A stretch of DNA of 64,000 nt from Pinus tabuliformis. Lineage: Eukaryota > Streptophyta > Pinopsida > Pinales > Pinaceae. Below are positions 56,796 to 64,000 of the stretch, in pieces. The notes beneath the pieces are model-generated. The model saw only the letters and a program-made list of their open reading frames with translations. It was not told the origin of the DNA and ran no database searches. The DNA lies in contig CM062811.1 in NCBI GenBank assembly GCA_031772625.1, forward strand, positions 650,196,871 through 650,260,870, given 5' to 3'. Numbering within the stretch: position 1 is the first letter of the stretch; the number at the start of each line of letters is the position of its first letter. Position numbers and translations under genes: made by a program.

Positions 56796-58058
56796 GTGGT
56801 AGATTCAGGGGCTTCATTCCATGCCACACCTGATAAGAAATACTTTCATGACTATGTTCAAGGAGATTTTGGACAAGTTCGTCTGGGTGATGATAAACCC
56901 TGTAAAATCGTTGGAATGGGTAAGGTTCTTGTAAAACAGCAGAATGGAAAGCAATGGCTATTAAAGGAGGTAAGGCATGTTCCAGATCTAAAGAAAAAAC
57001 TGATTTCAACAGGGCAGTTAGGCGGTGAAGGTTGTGTGACAACTTTCACAGATAAAGCTTGGAAGGTCACCAAAGGAGCCCTGGTAATAGCAAAAGGCGA
57101 AAAGGTTGGTACATTGTATTTATGCAATGGTATTTCTAACTTTGTTAATGCTTTAACTTCCAAAGGAGCAGATGCAGCATTATGGCATCATAGGCTCGGA
57201 CACATGAGTGAAAAGGTGATGAAGATTCTTCACTCAAGGAATTTGTTGCCGGGTTTGAAGAATGTTGATTTAGACTTCTGTGAGAACTGCATTTATGGAA
57301 AACAGAAGAGAGTCAGATTTCTCAGAGTTGGGAAAGAAAAGAAGAACGAAAAATTAGATCTTGTGCATACAGACGTATGGGGACCTGCTCAGGTATCATC
57401 TCTTGGTGGCTCTCGTTATTATGTTACCTTTATTGATGATGCAACTAGAAAAACTTGGATTTATTGTATTAAGAATAAATCTGATGTATTTGATACTTTC
57501 AAGAAATGGAAAGCTTTGGTTGAGAATGAGACAGGAAAGAAATTGAAGTGTCTTAGATCAGACAATGGAGGTGAATATTGCAGCAAAGAGTTTGATAGGT
57601 ACTGTTCAGAACATGGAATTCGCAGAGAGAAGACAGTTCCAAGAACACCACAAGAAAATGGTGTGTCAGAAAGGATGAACAGAACAATCATGGAGCGTGC
57701 AAGGTGCATGAGATTGCATGCAGGATTGCCTTTACAGTTTTGGGCAGATGCTGTAGATACTGTTGTTTATCTAAGAAATAGAGGGCCTTCAAGTTCCTTG
57801 GATGGTGGTGTTTCGGAGGAAGCATGGACAGGTAAAAAGGTAAACTACTCCTTTTTAAAGCCTTTTGGTTGTGAAGCCTTTGTCCATATTGATAAAGAAA
57901 ATAGAACAAAGCTTGAGGCAAAGTCAAAGAAATGTACCTTTATTGGATATGGTGTTAATGATTTTGGTTATCGCTTATATGATTATGAAAATCACAAAAT
58001 CATTAGAAGCAGAGATGTAATATTCAATGAAAATTTCTTGTATAATAATCAGTTGTAG
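56796..58058 (+). mobile_element. Protease and integrase parts of the nested copia
   Basis: The aspartic protease site is VVDSGASFHATPDKKYF. The pre-integrase domain has WHHRLGHMSEKVMKILHSRN and CENCIYGKQKRVRF (an HHCC zinc site). The integrase core carries DLVHTDVWGPAQV, YVTFIDDATRKTWIY, LRSDNGGEYCSKEFD and PQENGVSERMNRTIM, which hold the D,D,E catalytic set. Confidence 0.9.
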
Positions 58059-58123
58059 GGAAAGAAGAAAGAAAACGAAAAAAGGAATACGCAGTTCTTG
58101 ATGACATCACTGAAAAGGTAAAG

Positions 58124-59832
58124 GTGCCTGAAAATAATAATAATCAACAACAACAACCACCAAAACAGCAACAGGCACCCCAAACACCTGAAAGTGGTGT
58201 TAGAAGATCTACCAGGATAAGTAGACCCCCTGAACGATACTCTCCTTCATTATATTATTTATTGTTGACTGATTCTGGTGAACCCGAATGTTATGAAGAA
58301 GCAATGCAGGTTGAAAGCAGGAAGAAGTGGGAGGTAGCCATGGAAGAAGAGATGGACTCCTTAATGCATAACCAGACTTGGGATTTAGTCAGGTTTCCTA
58401 CAGGAAAAACTACATTGAAGAATAAATGGGTTTACAGGCTGACGGAAGAAGATGGAGGAAAACAGAGGTACAAATCTAGACTTGTGGTGAAGGGGTTTGC
58501 ACAGAAGAAAGGTATTGATTTTGATGAAATATTTTCTCCTGTTGTTAAATGACTTCAATCAGAACTATTTTAAGTCTTGTAGCAGCTGAAGATTTGCATC
58601 TTGAGTAGTTAGATGTAAAGACAACCTTTCTCCATGGGGATTTGGAGGAAGAGATATATATGCAACAGCCACAAGGATATGAGGTGAAAGGGAAGGAGAA
58701 ACTAGTGTGTAGGTTGAATAAGAGCTTGTATGGCTTAAAACAGGCTCCAAGGCAGTGGTATCTAAAATTTGACAAGTTTATGTCTGAACAAGGTTATACT
58801 AGATGTCACTCTGATCATTGTGTTTATCTGAAAAAGAAAAATGATGGCAGCTATATTATATTGTTATTGTATGTGGATGACATGCTTGTTGCAGGATCTA
58901 ACATGCAGGAAATAAATGTACTCAAAAGAAAATTGGCAAATTCATTTGCAATGAAGGATTTGGGAGCTGCAAAACAAATCCTTGGTATGAGAATAACTAG
59001 AGACAGGAAAAATCACAAATTAACATTGTCTCAGAATGAGTGCATACAAAAGGTGTTGAAAAGATTTAATATGCAAAATGCAAAACCAGTTAGTACACCT
59101 TTTGCTAGCCATTTCAAACTTAGCAAGGAAATGTGCCCAAAGACCCAAGAAGACATGGATTATATGTCTAAAGTTCCATATGCATCAGCAGTTGGAAGCT
59201 TAATGTATGCAATGGTCTGCACAAGGCCTGATATTGCACATGCAGTGGGAGTTGTAAGCAGCTACATGAACAATCCAGGAAAGGAACATTGGATGGCAGT
59301 GAAATGGATTCTCAGATATTTGAAAGGTACCACAAATCAGGCATTATGCTTTGGTGGTTCAAACATTTCTCTACAGGGATATGTTGATGCAGATATGGCA
59401 GGTGACAGAGATAACAGGAGGAGCACTACAGGATATGTATTTACTGTTGGAGGAACAACTGTCAGTTGGGTTTCAAAAATCCAAAGTGTTGTTGCACTTT
59501 CAACAACAGAAGCAGAGTATGTTGCTACTACAGAGGCTAGTAAAGAAATGATTTGGTTACAAAGGTTTATGGGTGAATTGGGTAAGGAGCATGATAAGGG
59601 CACGTTATATAGTGATAGCCAAAGTTCCATTCATCTTGCAAAGAACTCAGCATTTCATTCCAGGACTAAACACATACAGCTCAAGTACCATTTCATACGA
59701 TCAGTGTTGGAAGATGGAGAGTTGAAGCTGGAAAAGATACACACTAGCCAGAATCCTGCAGATATGCTAACAAAAGTTGTAACCAGGGAGAAACTGGGAA
59801 TATGCTTAGTTTCAATTGGTCTTCAAGGATGA
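58124..59832 (+). mobile_element. Reverse transcriptase and RNase H parts of the nested copia
   Basis: A Gln/Pro-rich linker precedes RT (EAMQVESRKKWEVAMEEEMD; NKWVYRLTEEDGGKQRYKSR; GFAQKKGIDFDEIFSPV; LNKSLYGLKQAPRQWY; the catalytic LLLYVDDMLVAGS). RNase H follows, with GYVDADMAGDRDNRRSTTGY, ALSTTEAEYVATTEASKE and SDSQSSIHLAKN. Confidence 0.9.
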
Positions 59833-59928
59833 AGATGAAGATGAGGAACAGCCAGGTCCAAAGAGGAGTCATTGTCCAGCAAATGAAGCAGCGGTGGAGT
59901 TTCTACAATCATTCTCCAAGTGGGAGAT

Positions 59929-60531
59929 TGTTGTGTGTGGAGCATGATTGTTCAGAGGTCTTTGTTTCAGCCGGATGTATACCCCAGGAAGTTTGTACAC
60001 CCCTCCACGCAGGGGGGGTGCGGGGGGGCCCATCCCCCCCGGCTAGGGGGTCCGGGGGCCAGCGGTCCCTTGGCGGGGGCTCGAGGGCAGCGCCGCCGAA
60101 GCTAAAATCAAATGTAAAATTGCCTTGTAAAAGTATAGTAATTTCTAGTCAATCTGGGCCGTTCATTAGGCAGATGATCTGATGGTAGAACTTATGTTTA
60201 GTTCAGGGTTTTTTTGCCCTAGAAGGCAACCCCTCTCTTTGTATGAGGGTATTGTATTGGAGGCTGAGATATAGATGTGTATTCTGTGAGTGAGAAACTG
60301 AGAGGTGAGACTGTGAGAGAAAACAGAGGATATTACAACGGATTTGCTGTAGGTTGTGTCTCTTCATTTTGCTGGATAATAGAAAGGAAGGACTGGCTAT
60401 TCGGGGTGGACGTAGCCCAAACTGGGTGAACCACGTATATCTGTGTCTCTCTTGTTTTGTGCGTTTTCTGTGTTTATATTTCTGCAATATTTTATGTGTT
60501 CCATTGCTCCGTAATATATAATTTTCTAACA
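59929..60531 (+). repeat. 3' LTR of the nested copia
   Basis: It matches 55258-55859, with most differences in the GC block. Confidence 0.95.
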
Positions 60532-60536
60532 TTGCC

Positions 60537-61064
60537 TGTGTAGTGAAATCTGATAATCTTTCGGCAGAAATCTACCCTTCAACTTGGCTACCATCCTCGA
60601 CCAGGTCTTAATCAACAACTTGTTCAATCTCTTTCTCTCCGTCTGGACACTATCCCACCACAGGGCTGCGTGTCCCTTCAATTTCGTCGCAACGAACCTA
60701 ACTCTGCAGTCTTTGCTGACTTCCTCACACTCGAAATACTTATCCAACTCGCTAATCCAATCCAATAAAACCTCGATAGATAGGCTGCCATCATAGGTTG
60801 GGAGTTATGGCTTGGGTTTACTGCTTACCACTAAAATAGACCTCAACAATCTCACTTCTGGGGTCTCACCTTCCTGTCCATCTATTCCTGCTTCAGTTTC
60901 CTCTTCACTGTCATCACCTACCTCTAGGCCTCTTCTTCTCCCTACCTCTACTGCCTCCAAATGGGCAGCAATGATCTCCTCTCTCAGTCCTTCCTCCGCT
61001 ATCCTTCGAGCACCTCTGTCACGACCTCACCTTCCTCTTTCCATTTCTTCAATCAATTTCACCT
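60537..61064 (-). mobile_element. gag N-terminal part of the chromovirus
   Basis: Minus-strand reading MDWISELDKYFECEEVSKDC, then FVATKLKGHAALWWDSVQ and RMVAKLKGRFLPKDYQ, is the typical chromovirus capsid region. It resumes directly beyond the copia target duplication, and its left partner is at 55.25 kb. Confidence 0.8.
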
Positions 61065-61079
61065 ACTCTCATACCACTA

Positions 61080-63234
61080 TGATGGGACCAGCCCTATACT
61101 TTACATACTTTCGGCAATTTAATTTGATTATATGGTGATTGTATGATTGGTTAGACCTACGGTTGTGATTAAATGTGTGAGGAGTACACCATCGGATATT
61201 GTGGTACCGTGTTAGGTGGCATTCAATTACACAGTTATGACTGAGTACTTGCCTCGAGTTGTTCTTTTCCTGCTCCTTGCTATGTCAAAGCTCTTTGCTC
61301 ATCATTCACTTGGTCATTTGTCATTGGGCTTGCCAAGGGTTTATTCTGCTGTGCTCTGCAAGTTTGAGTATGCAACTTTGCTGCAATTCTGGGCACGCCT
61401 CCTGGTGATTTTATGTTCTGGTTCCTTGATGTGTGTGTGGTTGCTCTTAAACCTGGTTCATTGGGCAGGTGTGGTTTGCCCTGTCACCATCTGGGTAAGT
61501 GATTCTTCTGTTATTATTTGTTTTCCTTCTGCTGTTGGTTCAACAGACCACCGTATTCCAAGTTATGTGCTGGTATTTCTCGTTCTTATTCGTAACTTAG
61601 TGATTGGCTTGTCTCCAGGCTCGAATCGATGGCATTCTTTCGTCCCTGGCTTCAAATGCAAGTAGTCCTCCTTCCTTGATTCAATTTGTGGTTCTCTTTC
61701 CCCAGCTTCTAACCTTGTTCACTCCTTCGTCTCCGCAGTTAGTCGAAAATCGTGGGTGAAATGTTGGTCCTCGGCTCTCGTTGCAAATTCTCAAGTAAAT
61801 TGAACTCAAATTTCATTATTTTCTTCTTTCCAGGCTCTGTGGTTTCACTTCCGTAACATCATACATTTCTAACACCTGGGTGTCGTTTGTTATGTAGGTA
61901 TTGAGGGTTTACGGTTGGAGGTCTTAGCAATGTATGCTTCGGTTTTGTCTAGTAGGCTCTGCTTCTTGTATTTCCTTCAGTCCTCGTTTTGGTTTTAGTT
62001 TAGGCCTTCTAGTCATGTGGGTTTATCACCCTCAATGCTTATCGATTGTCTCATGCTGTGAGTGATGTTTTGTCACTTTGGAGGTCTAGGCTTCCACTAT
62101 TTGGGATTTCTTTGACTGTAATTTTCTATATATGAATGCAATTTCCTTCCGAAACCCTCACCTAGGGTTTGTCGTCCATGGGTTTGTGCGTCTATAGCTA
62201 TGTATGAGTCGTTGTTTGAAACCCTCACCTAGGGTTCGTCATTCATGGCTTGTGCGTCTATGGCTTTATCTTGCAGTGCTACTTTGTAATTGATATACAC
62301 TTATCTTGGCAATTTCGAAAGAGAAATTCTTCAGGAAAAAAGATAAAATTTGGTTTGGTTTACCTGAATGACATGGATGTAATCATACCGTCGTGCTTTT
62401 GGTTTACTCTGAATTCCTAGCCTAAACTGCAATTATAATTCTTCAGTTTGCTTGTGATGTTTTATACGAATGTGCGTGAATGCTGTAGATGCACTAGTAA
62501 TTTTGTATGACTGTCAATTTAAATGAATGGTGGAAGTTTTTGTCTAGCCTGTGGGTGTTTGGCCTGTGCCAAATCTATTTGTGTCACTCTTTGTCTATCT
62601 TCGCTATTTGCTCCAAATGAGATATATGCCCTCGTATGGTATCTCTTCCTCTGTTTTGATATTAGGACTGGTTCTTTTTCTCAGGAAAACAAAAAGAATT
62701 AAATTCGATAATCTATGTATAGTAGGTTGTCTGTTCAAATGTTCATAAATTTGAAAATACAATAAAATACAGTAGGACATACAAATGGACAAAATTGGTT
62801 TCTCTGTTATTGATATTATTCGAGTGCGAGAGGTACTGAACCTTGTACATGACTTTTGTTGTTCCATTTATATGTTTCTTGTTCCAGTTAGTGAAACTGT
62901 ACGGTTGCTTTTCAATTGTAGAATTTACAGTTACATGGTTACTAGTCATTCGGTTATGTCCTTATGACAAGATTTTCCTTTTAGACACATTTGTCTTTTC
63001 CTTTTAAAATAACAGGACAATTATTAATTCATAATTTATTAGTAACAGTCAAGTAAATAACCCTAACTGACCAAACTACCTTTGACTAATTTAGAGATTA
63101 AGAAAAAATAAAAATCCTACCTCCTACTCTGTCAAACTAACATAAAAGACAAATAAAAAAAATTAACTCAAAATTTTCGACCTGGCAGAGACCAATAACC
63201 AGTCATGGTGCCTGAGCTGGATGCTCTTGCATCA
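61080..63234 (-). repeat. 5' LTR of the chromovirus
   Basis: It matches 49052-51205. The edge is fixed by the primer site on the left and the aattt duplication on the right. The antisense frame at 61216-61665 has the same length, start and stop as in the other LTR. Confidence 0.9.
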
Positions 63235-63239
63235 AATTT

Positions 63240-64000
63240 ACAATTTTTTCCATTTAAAAATATTATCGTCGTGTCTTTGCACCTTTTGGAGCAATTGCTA
63301 GTTATACTGAAGGTGTATTTTAAGGGGAAGGTGCTCTAAGGAGTTTCGTTGTCTATGTAGAGCCTATTGTGAAATGACACGTGTTTGATTAGTTGTGTGG
63401 TGGGAGTGCAAGTATGCCATCGGGCTCAGCGTTGTAGAGAGAAACTGGTAGTGGTCGTGGCGACGAAGTAGGGAGGAGGGTAGTGGTCGTGGTGGTGAGA
63501 TGACCAACCACTCACGACATTGCAAAACACCAACACCTAGTCATCTGCCACTATGGGAGCTACCGCATGGCATGTGGTCTCCTTTCAAGAACCAATGGGT
63601 TTGCCTCTCAGTTTCCTGGGATAATTTTATCTCCTATTCCAGCTTCTTCCACACCCGACAGTGCCTCTAGGGTCTCATCATGGTCTCTCGATATCATTTT
63701 TCCCTAACCTTTAAATATGATATTTAAACTTTAGCAGAAGAGTGATGAGTTTTTCAAAAGTCCTCTTATCAAGTTTGACCTTTCTTTACCTATAAATTTA
63801 TAACGAAAATATTTGGAAATCAAATCTGAAAAACTAAATGCATGTATAAACTATGGACCCATATCCAAATGTATACTTATTCCAAATGTGTGTCTACACT
63901 ATGTAGGGAGAGGTTCTTCAGAAAACGTAGGCTTTCATACCACTTGAAATCTACTTTTTCTGTCTAATGACTCGTTTTTGAATTCTTTTTAGTTTGGAGG
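63240..64000. other. Spacer, nothing recognised
   Basis: This is a mixed-composition stretch with gtagtggtcgtgg words near 63450-63500. No coding match, RNA gene or element edge was seen on either strand. Confidence 0.5.

Larger units (their letters stand above)
55258..60531 (+). mobile_element. Young Ty1/copia element nested in the chromovirus
   Basis: The LTRs are 55258-55859 and 59929-60531 (602 and 603 bp, about 95-97 percent alike by eye). The target duplication is ttgcc (55253-55257 and 60532-60536), the primer site tggtatcagagc (55862-55873), and the polypurine tract about 59918-59928. Coding parts follow the order gag, protease, integrase, RT, RNase H. It looks nearly whole, with about three breaks in the coding part. 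It must be younger than the chromovirus that hosts it. Confidence 0.95.
49052..63234 (-). mobile_element. Ty3/gypsy chromovirus, nearly whole, with a nested copia
   Basis: The LTRs at 49052-51205 and 61080-63234 (2154 and 2155 bp, roughly 90-93 percent alike by eye) are flanked by an identical 5-bp target duplication, aattt (49047-49051 and 63235-63239). In sense (minus) order: 5' LTR, primer site tggtatgagag (about 61068-61078), gag start (60.8 kb), the nested copia 55258-60531, gag knuckle, protease, RT-RNase H, integrase, chromodomain, 3' LTR. Apart from the insertion it is largely complete, with about half a dozen breaks. LTR divergence makes it clearly older than the nested copia. Confidence 0.9.

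Overview
The window looks like intergenic nuclear DNA of a seed plant. The plant signs are copia elements primed by initiator-Met tRNA, a chromodomain Ty3/gypsy element, a tRNA-derived SINE and an L-type lectin receptor-kinase remnant. Gene density is very low, old LTR elements persist in a decayed state, and long AT-rich spacers carry (TA)n tracts. This would fit a large, slowly purged genome such as a gymnosperm, but the sequence alone does not prove that.

Layout. 1-2.3 kb: AT-rich repeats, a possible short LTR edge and a local duplication. 2.4-10.5 kb: a copia-type gag fossil followed by the 5' part of a long-LTR Ty3/gypsy fossil with an RNase H-like domain ahead of its reverse transcriptase. 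10.5-15.9 kb: a decayed copia fragment and unclassified non-coding DNA. 15.9-20.2 kb: tandem repeats, two foldback elements and a 440-bp direct duplication. 20.2-23.4 kb: a gypsy scrap, the kinase pseudogene, a composite minisatellite and a SINE. 24.1-25.9 kb: the only clearly intact host gene, a single-exon 422-codon frame of unknown function, lying between copies of an AT-rich repeat family. 26-29.2 kb: more of that family and a 430-bp hairpin element.

29.8-37.2 kb: two related, very large LTR-like units in opposite orientation, each with its own promoter and a coiled-coil-encoding frame. Each carries its own GC-rich word at the same three relative positions. 37.2-38.4 kb: an unidentified GC-richer block. 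40.5-47.1 kb: a spliced minus-strand host gene, probably a pseudogene, with a decayed copia element in an intron. 47-49 kb: a poly(A) tract and tandem duplications. 49.05-63.23 kb: a long, nearly whole chromovirus with 2.15-kb LTRs and a 5-bp target duplication. A much younger copia element (55.26-60.53 kb) is inserted in its gag with its own 5-bp duplication. The last 760 bases hold nothing recognised.

Most of the window is therefore layered mobile DNA. The points most worth following are the paired LTR-like units with element-specific GC words, the intact orphan gene with a repeated leader, the RNase H-first gypsy fossil, the long foldbacks, and the host gene split by copia. All family calls come from reading motifs by eye; nothing was searched in a database.
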